Below are positions 8,463 through 16,731 of a stretch of DNA of 64,000 bases, piece after piece (the stretch's first letter is position 1; every line of letters starts with the position of its first letter). The DNA comes from Dyella thiooxydans (GTDB lineage: Bacteria > Pseudomonadota > Gammaproteobacteria > Xanthomonadales > Rhodanobacteraceae). The position numbers and the translations under genes were made by a program. Under the pieces are notes generated by a model that was not told the origin of the DNA, ran no database searches, and was given only the letters and a program-made list of their open reading frames with translations. Location of the stretch: contig NZ_CP014841.1 of NCBI RefSeq assembly GCF_001641285.1, positions 3,374,501 through 3,438,500 on the forward strand, written 5' to 3'.

Positions 8463-9496
8463 CAGACGGTCTCCGTGACCTTGCGCAGGTGGGGCGGCAC
8501 GTCCGGATCGTACCCGCGCGCCAGCGCGAGCGCCGCGGCCGCCTTGTAGAAACTCTGCACGGCCAGCAGCGGAGCGGTCAGCGGCGAGACGCCCGCCGCC
8601 AGTGGCAGGCAGTCTTCATCATCGACGCCGGGGGCCGCCAGCAGCACGCGGGCGTTGCGCTGGCGGAATTCGCCGGCCACCGCCAGCGTGTTCGGCAGCG
8701 TGCCGTCGTCCTGCGCGAAGAACAGCACCGGGAAGCCGGCGCCGACCAGCGCCATCGGGCCGTGCTTGACCTCGGCCGCGCTGAACGCCTCGGCGTGCAG
8801 GCCGCAGGTTTCCTTGAGCTTGAGCGCGGCCTCCAGCGCCGCGCCGAAGCCGAGCCCGCGCCCGACCACGAACAGGTTCTGCACGTCGCGCAGACCCTCC
8901 ACCATCGGCGACCAGTCGGCGTCCCAGCCGGCGCGCAGCTGGCCGGGGAGGTCGGCCAGCAAGCCGTCGAGCGCGCCGTCGCCGCGCCAGCAGGCAGTCA
9001 GCTGCAGCACCGCGGCCAGCGAGGCGAGGTAGCTCTTGGTGGCCGCCACACTCTTTTCCGGGCCGGCATGCAGCGGGATGAAGGTGTCGGCCATCGCCGC
9101 CAGCGGCGAGTCCTCCACGTTGACCAGCGCCAGCACGGTGGCGCCAGCGTCCTTCGCCGCCTGCGCCGCGCGCAGCAGGTCCGGACTCTTGCCGGACTGT
9201 GAGATCGCCACGAACAGCGCGCCCTCGAGCTTCAGCGGCGCGTCGTAGATCGAGGACACCGACGGCGAGGCCGAGGCGGTGACCAGCCCCAGCTGGGTTT
9301 CGAACACGTACTTGGCGTAGGCCGCGGCGTGGTCGGAGCTGCCGCGGGCGCAGGTGACGATGAAGCGCGGCGGATTCGCGCGCAGCCGCGCGCCCAGTTC
9401 GGCCAGCCGCCCGGCACTGCGGGCGAACTGGCGCTCGATCACCTCGGCGCTCTCGCCGGCCTCGCGGTACATCAGGGTGGTGCTTGCGTCTTTCAT
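8462..9496 (-). CDS. nagB-II: SIS-domain glucosamine-6-phosphate deaminase (NagB-II type)
   Basis: The frame is open to 9634, but the upstream 46 residues are a proline/arginine run. ATG 9496 (MKDASTTLMYREAGE) matches the family and gives 344 residues. Two SIS sugar-isomerase domains are visible: ARGSSDHAAAYAKYVFE with AISQSGKSPDLLRAAQ (residues about 50-110) and FVVGRGLGFGAALEAALKLKETCGLHAEAF with HGPMALV (about 205-250). It resembles the isomerase half of GlmS without the glutaminase domain, the pattern of the NagB-II deaminases known in Xanthomonas and Shewanella GlcNAc pathways. It would convert glucosamine-6-phosphate to fructose-6-phosphate plus ammonia. The start was also chosen because no ribosome site supports the longer form. 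Confidence 0.9.
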   Translation of the reverse strand: MKDASTTLMYREAGESAEVIERQFARSAGRLAELGARLRANPPRFIVTCARGSSDHAAAYAKYVFETQLGLVTASASPSVSSIYDAPLKLEGALFVAISQSGKSPDLLRAAQAAKDAGATVLALVNVEDSPLAAMADTFIPLHAGPEKSVAATKSYLASLAAVLQLTACWRGDGALDGLLADLPGQLRAGWDADWSPMVEGLRDVQNLFVVGRGLGFGAALEAALKLKETCGLHAEAFSAAEVKHGPMALVGAGFPVLFFAQDDGTLPNTLAVAGEFRQRNARVLLAAPGVDDEDCLPLAAGVSPLTAPLLAVQSFYKAAAALALARGYDPDVPPHLRKVTETV

Positions 9497-9605
9497 CGGG
9501 GTATCCGTCAGGCGAAAGGGAACGCGCAACCGCGCGCCACGGCGCCGGTCGGGCGTCGTGGATGGCGGTGGTGGGAATGGGGTAGGGCCGGCGCGCGGCC
9601 GGCGG

Positions 9606-10667
9606 TCAGTCCGCGCGCTTGCGCGGCACGGCACCGCGCGGCGGCGCGGTGGAGCCGCGCACCACCAGCTCGGGCACGAAGCCCTCGTTGGCCGGTGGCG
9701 GCGTGTCCTCGCCGGCCTCGCGATGGGCCAGCTCGTCCATCAGCCGCAGCGCGGCGTGGCGGGCGATTTCGCGGGTGGACTGGCGCGCCGTGGTCAGCGC
9801 CGGCCAGGCCTGCTTGGAGAACGGGTTGTCCTCGAAGCCGGCGATGGAGAGATCCCACGGCACGTCCAGCCCGGTCGAGCGCGCCGCGGCCAGCACGCCG
9901 GCGGCGATCTCGTCGTTGCTGCCGAAGATCGCGGTGGGCGGCTCCTTCAGCGTGAACAGCTTGCGCGCGCCGCGGAAGCCGTCGTCGAAGGCGTAGCGGC
10001 CGGGCAGCACCAGCTTCTTGTTGAGCGGGATGCCGTAGTCCTTCAGCGCGTCGGCGTAGCCCTGGTAGCGCTCGGGGCTGGAGCGATGGTGGGGTTCGCC
10101 CCACAGGAAACCGATGCGCGTGTGGCCGAGCTGGATCAGGTGCTCGGTGATCGCATAGGCCGCGTCGCGGTCGTCCACGTAGACGCAGGGGTAGCCGTCC
10201 TTCGGATCCTCGCGCGAGGCGATGATGCGCACGAAGCCCACGTCGTGTTCCTTCAGCGTGGCGATCAGCTCCGCCTGCTCGGACATCGGCGGCGCCAGCA
10301 CCAGGCCGGCCAGCCGCGCGCGCTTGACCAGCGAAACCAGTTCGTCCGCCAGGTGCGGCGAGCTCGCATCGCAGGGATGGATCTGCAGCCCGAAGCCGCG
10401 CTCGCGGCAGGCCGACAGCACGCCTTCCTGCAGGCTGATCACGTAGTGCGCGTTCGGGTTGTCGTAGACCAGGCCGATCGCGTAGGAGTGCGCCGCGCGC
10501 AGGCTGCGCGCGGACAGGTTGGGCCGGTAGCCCAGTGCCTCCACCGCACGCTCCACCTTCTGCCGGGTGTCGGCGCGCACGGACGCCTCCTGGTTGATCA
10601 CCCGCGAGACGGTCTTGAGCGAGACTCCGGCTCGCTTGGCGACGTCCTTGATGGTGGCATGGCGCAA
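9606..10667 (-). CDS. nagQ: LacI-family transcriptional regulator of the GlcNAc genes
   Basis: The 353-residue protein opens with a classic LacI helix-turn-helix and hinge (ATIKDVAKRAGVSLKTVSRVINQEASVR, then GYRPNLSARSLR). A periplasmic-binding-protein-like effector domain follows (IGLVYDNPNAHYV; FLWGEPHHRSSPERYQGY; AIFGSNDEIAAGVLAAAR; SIAGFEDNPFSK). It lies between the permease and deaminase genes, the position of nagQ in Xanthomonas nag clusters; the symbol is assigned by that synteny. Two palindromic sites centred on AACGTT in the nagP/kinase divergent region (12142-12155 and 12389-12402) are plausible operators. LacI proteins here usually repress until an amino-sugar phosphate binds, so it would probably also repress its own operon from the nagP promoter. 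Confidence 0.9.
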   Translation of the reverse strand: MRHATIKDVAKRAGVSLKTVSRVINQEASVRADTRQKVERAVEALGYRPNLSARSLRAAHSYAIGLVYDNPNAHYVISLQEGVLSACRERGFGLQIHPCDASSPHLADELVSLVKRARLAGLVLAPPMSEQAELIATLKEHDVGFVRIIASREDPKDGYPCVYVDDRDAAYAITEHLIQLGHTRIGFLWGEPHHRSSPERYQGYADALKDYGIPLNKKLVLPGRYAFDDGFRGARKLFTLKEPPTAIFGSNDEIAAGVLAAARSTGLDVPWDLSIAGFEDNPFSKQAWPALTTARQSTREIARHAALRLMDELAHREAGEDTPPPANEGFVPELVVRGSTAPPRGAVPRKRAD

Positions 10668-10756
10668 CGGGTGGCACTCCTGGCAGGGGGCGACGCATCG
10701 TAGCCCACCCGGCCCGGCCGGTGGCGGATACGGGGGGCGCCGCCGTCATCGCGATC

Positions 10757-12046
10757 TCAGCCGGCGTGCTGGCCGACGCGGTGCCCGCGCAGGCCGTAGA
10801 ACAGGATGTACAGGTAGCACGGCACCATCAGCAGCACGAAGGCGAGCTGGAAATCGATGTGCAGCTTCAGGTGCGCAAAGGCCTGCGGCAGGATCGCGCC
10901 GCCGGCGATACCCATGATCATCCAGGCCGAACCTGCCTCGGTGTGCCGACCCAGGCCGTTGATCGCCAGCGGGAAGATCGCTGGCCACATCATCGCGTTG
11001 GCAAAGCCGAGCGCGGCTACAAAACCCACCGAGATATAGCCGGAGGTGGCATAGGCGCCCAGGCAGAACAACACGCCGAGCACCGCCGACACCGCCAGGT
11101 AGCGCTGCTGGCTGATGAAGCGGGGGATCAGCACCAGCCCGGCCAGGTAGCCGACCAGCATCGCGCCCAGGGTGAATGCGGTGAAGAACTTGGTCTGGTC
11201 CAGCGGCAGGTGGAAGCTGGCGCCGTAGGTGCCGATCGCGTCGCCGGCCATCACCTCCACGCCGACGTAGAGGAACAGGCACAGCACGCCCAGCCACAGG
11301 TGCGGAAAGCTGAAGAGGCTGCCGTCGCGGTGGCCGATCGCCGCCTCGGCATTCGCGCCGGAGGGCTTGATCTCCGGCAGCGAGGAGAAGGCGATCCAGA
11401 TCGCCAGCAGCACCAGCAGGCCGGCCATCACCAGGTAGGGAAGGTGCACCTTGCCGGCGAAGGCGTTCAGCAGCGCCTCGCGGGCTTCCGGGGTCGGCGC
11501 CGCCTTGACCTGGGCGTCGATGTTGTCGATGCCGCTCAGCACCAGCGCGCCGATCACGAACGGCGCCGCAATGCCGGCGATCTTGTTGCAGATGCCCATG
11601 AAGGCAATGCGCTGCGCCGCGCTTTCGATCGGGCCGAGAATGGAGATGTACGGATTGGACGCGGTCTGCAGCATCGACAGGCCAGCGCCGATCACGAACA
11701 GCCCGGTCAGTGCCCCCGGATAGATGCGCATGGTGGTGAACTGGCCGAACGTCGCCGCGCCGACCGCCATCACGAACAGGCCCGCAGCGATGCCCTTCTT
11801 CATGCCGATGCGCCGGAGCACGGCCGATGAAGGAAGCGAAAAGACGAGATAGGAGATGTAGAACGCGAACGGCACCAGGAAGGCGTTCACGTCGTCGAGG
11901 TTGAAGGCCAGCTTGACGAAGGTGATCAGCGGTCCATTGAGCCAGGTGACGAAGCCGAAGATGAAGAACAGCACGCCGATGATGATCATCGGCCCGAGCG
12001 TGGAGCGGCCGGCCATCGGCGCGGCGTCGAGCGTGGTGGACGACAT
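10757..12046 (-). CDS. nagP: N-acetylglucosamine permease, MFS FucP-like
   Basis: The 429-residue polytopic protein has about 12 hydrophobic segments. FucP/glucose-galactose-transporter family signatures are FFIFGFVTWLNGPLITFVK, NAFLVPFAFYISYLVFSLPS, GAGLSMLQTASNPYISILGP and the late FANAMMWPAIFPLAINGLG. NagP proteins of this family carry GlcNAc through the inner membrane by proton symport in Xanthomonadales and Alteromonadales. It is the first gene of the leftward nag operon, and a LacI-type operator lies 96 bp before its start. Together with the TonB receptor at 13662-16562 it gives a complete uptake route. Confidence 0.9.
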   Translation of the reverse strand: MSSTTLDAAPMAGRSTLGPMIIIGVLFFIFGFVTWLNGPLITFVKLAFNLDDVNAFLVPFAFYISYLVFSLPSSAVLRRIGMKKGIAAGLFVMAVGAATFGQFTTMRIYPGALTGLFVIGAGLSMLQTASNPYISILGPIESAAQRIAFMGICNKIAGIAAPFVIGALVLSGIDNIDAQVKAAPTPEAREALLNAFAGKVHLPYLVMAGLLVLLAIWIAFSSLPEIKPSGANAEAAIGHRDGSLFSFPHLWLGVLCLFLYVGVEVMAGDAIGTYGASFHLPLDQTKFFTAFTLGAMLVGYLAGLVLIPRFISQQRYLAVSAVLGVLFCLGAYATSGYISVGFVAALGFANAMMWPAIFPLAINGLGRHTEAGSAWMIMGIAGGAILPQAFAHLKLHIDFQLAFVLLMVPCYLYILFYGLRGHRVGQHAG

Positions 12047-12141
12047 GCGGAACTCCCCGGAACGGTCTGCAGCGGCGTGATGGACGGTCGGGCGATGCTC
12101 CCCGGCCTCGCCTTTCCCAGGCTCGCTTTATGGACGTCCAT

Positions 12142-12155
12142 GGCCAACGTTGTCA
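12142..12155. promoter_or_regulatory. LacI-type operator upstream of nagP
   Basis: The sequence GGCCAACGTTGTCA matches 12 of 14 bases of the perfect palindrome at 12389-12402. It lies 96 bp upstream of the nagP start, in a place suited to repression of the leftward operon. Confidence 0.6.
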
Positions 12156-12388
12156 ATCGGGCCCGACGGATCGTGTCGCGGCGAAGATCATCCGTCCGGC
12201 CCGCTGCTGGACGCCTGCCCACACCCCCGAGTGATGCGATGCGACAGTGCCATTTTGTGACCCATGCCGCCGAAAATCCACGTTTTCATGCGCTCCACGA
12301 GTTCGCTTGGGGTGTCCAGCCGGCCGCCTGTCGGGTGGGCCTGTTGCGTCGCGCCATCGATCGCCATGACCCTGTCGAAGGAAATAGT

Positions 12389-12402
12389 TGACAACGTTGT
12401 CA
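12389..12402. promoter_or_regulatory. LacI-type operator upstream of the GlcNAc kinase gene
   Basis: TGACAACGTTGTCA is a perfect 14-bp palindrome with the central CG typical of LacI-family sites. It lies 83 bp before the kinase start. The adjacent LacI-family gene is the likely binder. Confidence 0.7.
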
Positions 12403-12484
12403 CGCCGTAGACACACTCGGTCGCCATGGGGTCCCGTGGGCGGTTCGCCGCGAGGGATCCGAGGGAACGAAGGGGGAATCCGGC

Positions 12485-13522
12485 GTGGCGGACGTGGCGG
12501 GACAAAGCGCAGCAACGATGGCGGCGGGCGCCACGCGACCGTTCCTGGCGGCCGACGTGGGCGGCACCCACGCCCGCATCGGCCTGGTCAGTCGCACGCC
12601 CGGCACCGCGCAGCCGGTGCAGGTGCATGCCTACCACCGCTACGCCTGTGCGGACTGGCCCAGTCTCACCGCGGTGCTGGAAGACTTCGTCACCCACCTG
12701 GCGCCGGCTGCACCGATCGAGCAGTGCGCCGTGGCCAGCGCCGGCTACGTCCTGGGCGACGCCATCGTCAACGACAACCTGCCGTGGCCAGTGTCGATCC
12801 GCGAGATCCGCGAGCGGCTCGGACTGTCCCGCCTGGCGGTGGTCAACGATTTCGAGGCGGTCGCCTTTGCCACCCAGTTCCTGACCCGCGCCGACACCAT
12901 CGGCGTGATCGACAACACCGCACCGGCCGCGCCCGGCCCGGTGCTGGTGATGGGGCCGGGCACCGGCCTGGGCTCGGCGGTGCTGCTGCCGGGACCGCAG
13001 GGTCCGACGGTGCTGGCCACCGAGGCCGGGCAGATCGCGCTGGCGCCGGGCAACGAGCGCGAGATCGCGATCCTGCGCATCCTCGCCCGCGAGCGTTCGC
13101 ACGTGTCGTTCGAGCACGCGCTGTCCGGCCCCGGCCTGCTCAATCTCTACCAGGCGCTGTGCGAGCTGGAAGGCCGCGAGCCGACCCTGGCGCGCCCGGC
13201 CGACATCACCCGCGCCGCGCTGGACCGCAGCGATGTGCACGCGGTGGAGGCACTGGAGGTGTTCTGCGGGCTGCTCGGCAGTTTCGTCGGCGATCTGGTC
13301 CTGCTGTACGGGGCACGCGGGGGCGTGTTCCTGGCCGGCGGGATCCTGCCGCAGATCCGCGAGCTGCTGCTGACCAGCTCGTTCGCCACGCGGTTCTTCA
13401 ACAAGGGCGTGATGCACGCCTACCTGCAGCAGGTTCCGGTTCGCCTGATGGAGCACGGCCAGCACGGCGTGATCGGCGCGGCGGGACTGTACCTGGAGGG
13501 TCATTCGGCGACGGAGTGCTGA
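12485..13522 (+). CDS. glucokinase-family sugar kinase, probable GlcNAc kinase
   Basis: The 345-residue protein belongs to the Glk (not ROK) kinase family. It has FLAADVGGTHARIGLV (phosphate 1), VVNDFEAVAFATQ, LVMGPGTGLGSAVLLP (phosphate 2), LATEAGQIALAP and FLAGGILPQI (adenosine site). GTG 12485 is used because GGGGG lies 9 bases upstream; ATG 12518 is a possible alternative. It faces away from nagP across a region with two LacI operators. In this context it most likely phosphorylates GlcNAc entering through NagP, which is not a phosphorylating system. Glucose is the alternative substrate. The stop codon lies in the loop of a long hairpin (13507-13535). Confidence 0.85.
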   Translation: MADVAGQSAATMAAGATRPFLAADVGGTHARIGLVSRTPGTAQPVQVHAYHRYACADWPSLTAVLEDFVTHLAPAAPIEQCAVASAGYVLGDAIVNDNLPWPVSIREIRERLGLSRLAVVNDFEAVAFATQFLTRADTIGVIDNTAPAAPGPVLVMGPGTGLGSAVLLPGPQGPTVLATEAGQIALAPGNEREIAILRILARERSHVSFEHALSGPGLLNLYQALCELEGREPTLARPADITRAALDRSDVHAVEALEVFCGLLGSFVGDLVLLYGARGGVFLAGGILPQIRELLLTSSFATRFFNKGVMHAYLQQVPVRLMEHGQHGVIGAAGLYLEGHSATEC

Positions 13523-13535
13523 GCACGCCGTCGCC
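13507..13535 (+). other. stem-loop enclosing the kinase stop codon
   Basis: GGCGACGG and CCGTCGCC (13507-13514 and 13528-13535) pair. Inside them GTGC and GCAC pair after one A.G mismatch. The loop is exactly TGA, the kinase stop codon (13520-13522). No T tract follows, so it is more likely an mRNA-stabilising 3' hairpin or attenuation point than a classical terminator. Confidence 0.5.
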
Positions 13536-13661
13536 CTGGTTCCGGTTTCGCAACACCCACGATGCAGTAGTTCCACGTCAACGGGCGCAAGCCCAGCAAC
13601 TTCACCGGCCGCGGCATCCCGCTAGAGGACCGTCGCCGAATGGCTCTGAGGGGAGGACACC

Positions 13662-16562
13662 ATGTCACATCGCAAGACGTTGTTAGCCGCGAGCATCATC
13701 GCCAGCCTGTGCATCGGCGGAACGCTGCACGCCCAGGATGCTTCCAAGCCGGAGAAGACCGCTCCGGACAAGACCAAGGCCCAGCAGCTCAGCGCGATCA
13801 CCGTCACCGGTATCCGGGCGAGCGAGGCGATGTCGCTGGACACCAAGCAGGCGGCGAACTCGCACGTCGAAGTCGTGTCCGCGGTGGACATCGGCAAGCT
13901 GCCGGCGAAGAACATTGCCGATACCATCGCCCAGCTGCCCGGCGTCAACATCGCCGATGCGGCGGGCGCCGAGGGCGGCTTCGACGAAGCCGACCGCGCC
14001 AGCATCCGCGGTAGCGCCCCGTCGCTCACGCTGACCACGGTCAACGGTCACGCGCTCGCCTCGGGCGACTGGTTCGTCGTCGGCGGTGGCGGTACCCGCA
14101 GCGCCAGCTACTCGATGCTGCCGTCGGAAGTGGTCAGCCAGGTCGTGGTGCACAAGACCTCCGAGGCGAAACTGCTCGAAGGCGGTGCGGCCGGATCGAT
14201 CGACATCATCACGCGCAAGCCGCTGGAGTTCGGCAAGCCCTTCTCGGCCGAGGCCAGTGTGGGTGGCGTCTACAGCGATCTGGCGAGCAGCACCAAGCCG
14301 CAGTTCAACGGCCTGGTCAACTGGAAGAACAGCGACGACACGTTCGGCGTGATGCTGCAGGGCTTCTACGAGGAGCGTGACCTGCAGCGCGAAGGCCAGG
14401 AAATGCTTGGCTATTCGTACATTCCGACCGGCTCGGCGGTGGCCACCCAGCTCGGCCTCACCGGAGTCAACGGCAGCGCCAGCACCGGTGTGTTCTATCC
14501 CAACCTGCCGGGCGCCGCGCTGTTCACGCAGACGCGCAAGCGCAAGGGCGGCTCGATCGACCTGGAGTGGAAGGTCCTCGACAACCTGACCCTGAACCTC
14601 GATGGTTTCTATTCCAAGATGGACGCCACCGACTACAACCGCAACTACATGCTGCGGCTGCGTGACCGCCTGCCTGGCGACACGCTCACCAGCTACTCTC
14701 TGCAGGGCAACATCCTGAGCAGTGCGGCGATGGCGCCTCAGGCGGGCCTGTCGCAGGGCATCTACGACATGATCTCGCGTCCGGGCGAGAGCGAGTCCAG
14801 CCGCTACTTCACCCTTGATGCGGACTGGAAGGTCAGTGACACGCTGAGTTTCACGTTCCAGGGTGGTACGACCAAGGGCACCGGCAACACGCCGACCCAG
14901 GACGTGATGGAGATGGATACGGGCATTGGCCAGTCGGCCAGCTACGCGATGAACGGCGTCGGCAAGCCCGCCAACTGGACGCTGGGTGGTAACAACTCCT
15001 CGTTCGATACAGCGACCGCCGGCCTGTCCTGGATCTTCGGCGAGCAGAACATCCATGTGATCGACAAGGAACACTGGTTCCAGGCCGACGGCGAACTCGA
15101 CTTCGACGAGGGCGCGCTCGCCTCGCTGCAGTTCGGCGCACGCTATGCCGAGCACACCCACGACAGCCCCACCGATGTCGCGCAGGGTCCGAACTGGGCC
15201 TCGGCGGTGCAGTTCGGACCGGGTTCCACCATCTACCCGGCGTCGGGCGGCAACTACCCCGGCAGCTTCGCCGGCGACGTGGGCGTGGGCCAGATGCCCT
15301 CGAACATCTGGTACTGGACGCCTGCCCAGCTGAAGGCGCTGAACGCCGCCTATGCCAACCGGGCAGTGACCGGTGACACCAGTTCGCGGCTCTATCCGAA
15401 CGGCATCTACTCGATGAAGGAGAAGAACAGCGCGGCCTATCTGCAGGCCAATTTCTCCGGCGAGAACTGGAGCGGCAACGTCGGCCTGCGTTACGCGTCC
15501 ACCGACGAGAACATCGGTTACACCAGTCCCTCCATCGTCGAGTCCAGCTACACCGGCCCGTACCTCAACTCGGCGTTCTATCCGGGCGGCTGGTACTACA
15601 ACCACTACAAGCACCACTACGGCAAGCTGCTGCCGAGCTTCAACATCAAGTTCAACCTCAACAGCGACGGCAGCCTGCTGGCACGCTTCGCCGCCTCGCA
15701 GACGCTCACTCGTCAGGACTACGGTCAGCTGGCCGGGTTCCTCAACCTGAGTGATCCGCTCACGGCGGACGGCATGGGCTCGGGCTCCGGCTCGAACCCC
15801 TACCTGAAGCCGCTGCTGTCGACGAACTTCGACGCATCGCTGGAGTGGTATTTCGCACCGCGCGGCCTGTTGTCCGCCGCCGTGTACGAAATGGACCTGA
15901 GCAACTACTACGACTACGGCACGGTCACGCGCACGTACCTCAACAACCGCCTGACCTACGACCGGATCACCAATCCGTCGAGTACGCCGATCTACAGCAA
16001 CTACCTGGTCAGCGTGCCGGTCAACGTCAGCGGCAAGCTGAAGGGCGTGGAGCTGAACTGGGTGCAGCCGATCGGCGACCACTTCGGAACGCAGGTCAAC
16101 TACACCTACAGCAACGGGCACTCCTCCGGCGGCACCTACCTCTACAACGCCGATGGAACCTTCGGCAACAACGTGGCTGCCGGCAATCGTCCGCTGTTCG
16201 GCACCTCGCGTGACACGGTCAACGCCTCGGCGTTCTTCGAGGATGCCCACTGGAATGCCCGCGTCAACTACACCTACCGCTCCTCGTTCTATGACGGAAT
16301 GATGTCGGTCCAGGGTGGCTCGCTGGGCAACACGATGCCGCTGCTGCCCTACTACCAGGCCGGTACCGGCTACCTCTCGTTCTCGGCCGGCTACAAGTTC
16401 AACGAGCACCTGAGCGTCTCGTTCGACGCGATGAACCTCAACAATCCGACGCTGAAGTACTACGTGAAGGGTTCGCAGGCCGGCCTGGGCTTCGACAAGG
16501 CGCCGGAGGCCTTCTACACCAACGGCCGTCAGTACTACCTGACCGTGAACTACAAGCTCTGA
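13662..16562 (+). CDS. TonB-dependent receptor, probable GlcNAc/chitooligosaccharide transducer
   Basis: The 966-residue outer-membrane protein starts with a Sec signal ending LHAQ. A TonB box-like AITVTGIRAS (about 45-54) follows. The plug domain has KLPAKNIADTIAQLPGVNI, ADRASIRGSAPSLTLTTVNG and GGAAGSIDIITRKPLEF, and a long aromatic-rich beta-barrel ends in TVNYKL with an aromatic-containing last strand. The style (IRGSAPSLTLTTVNG, LEGGAAGSIDIITRKP) is that of the carbohydrate TonB receptors of Xanthomonadales. GGGAGGA lies just upstream of ATG. Position between the kinase and a hexosaminidase suggests transport of GlcNAc or short chitin fragments. No FecI/FecR N-terminal signalling domain is seen. 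Confidence 0.92.
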   Translation: MSHRKTLLAASIIASLCIGGTLHAQDASKPEKTAPDKTKAQQLSAITVTGIRASEAMSLDTKQAANSHVEVVSAVDIGKLPAKNIADTIAQLPGVNIADAAGAEGGFDEADRASIRGSAPSLTLTTVNGHALASGDWFVVGGGGTRSASYSMLPSEVVSQVVVHKTSEAKLLEGGAAGSIDIITRKPLEFGKPFSAEASVGGVYSDLASSTKPQFNGLVNWKNSDDTFGVMLQGFYEERDLQREGQEMLGYSYIPTGSAVATQLGLTGVNGSASTGVFYPNLPGAALFTQTRKRKGGSIDLEWKVLDNLTLNLDGFYSKMDATDYNRNYMLRLRDRLPGDTLTSYSLQGNILSSAAMAPQAGLSQGIYDMISRPGESESSRYFTLDADWKVSDTLSFTFQGGTTKGTGNTPTQDVMEMDTGIGQSASYAMNGVGKPANWTLGGNNSSFDTATAGLSWIFGEQNIHVIDKEHWFQADGELDFDEGALASLQFGARYAEHTHDSPTDVAQGPNWASAVQFGPGSTIYPASGGNYPGSFAGDVGVGQMPSNIWYWTPAQLKALNAAYANRAVTGDTSSRLYPNGIYSMKEKNSAAYLQANFSGENWSGNVGLRYASTDENIGYTSPSIVESSYTGPYLNSAFYPGGWYYNHYKHHYGKLLPSFNIKFNLNSDGSLLARFAASQTLTRQDYGQLAGFLNLSDPLTADGMGSGSGSNPYLKPLLSTNFDASLEWYFAPRGLLSAAVYEMDLSNYYDYGTVTRTYLNNRLTYDRITNPSSTPIYSNYLVSVPVNVSGKLKGVELNWVQPIGDHFGTQVNYTYSNGHSSGGTYLYNADGTFGNNVAAGNRPLFGTSRDTVNASAFFEDAHWNARVNYTYRSSFYDGMMSVQGGSLGNTMPLLPYYQAGTGYLSFSAGYKFNEHLSVSFDAMNLNNPTLKYYVKGSQAGLGFDKAPEAFYTNGRQYYLTVNYKL

Positions 16563-16654
16563 CCTGCCTCGCGCGGCGCCGCCTCGACCCCGTCGTCGCG
16601 CAAGGCATCGGCCATGGATGGCCGCCTCCCTTTAGAGTTTCTTTCTACTCCCCG

Positions 16655-16686
16655 CGGGTCCGATCTTCGGGCCCGTTTTTTTTTTT
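16655..16686 (+). terminator. Rho-independent terminator after the TonB receptor
   Basis: The stem GGGTCCGA/TCGGGCCC (16656-16663 and 16667-16674, one G.T pair, extendable by C16655-G16675) with loop TCT is followed by eleven T residues (16676-16686). It is the strongest terminator in the window and separates the receptor gene from the hexosaminidase operon. Confidence 0.9.
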
Positions 16687-16731
16687 AACTGCGTGGCAGC
16701 ATGCCGGTTGCCACCGTCGCAGGAGTGATCG

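Larger units (their letters stand above)
12047..12484. promoter_or_regulatory. divergent control region of the nag regulon
   Basis: This 438-bp region separates the leftward nagP operon from the rightward kinase gene and must hold both promoters. The two operator-like palindromes annotated separately are the only strong signals I see. They are about 247 bp apart centre to centre, one near each gene start, so two operators bound by one LacI dimer pair with DNA looping is possible. No convincing open reading frame or RNA lies here. Confidence 0.6.

Noticed and set aside
13683-16409. 908-codon reverse-strand frame opposite the TonB receptor
   Set aside because: High-GC codon bias leaves the opposite strand open. 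The translation is Val/Arg/Gly-rich with no domain, while the forward frame is a clear receptor.
16563-16731. Possible small RNA gene after the TonB receptor
   Set aside because: The region is explained by the terminator hairpin and T tract; no separate promoter is evident.
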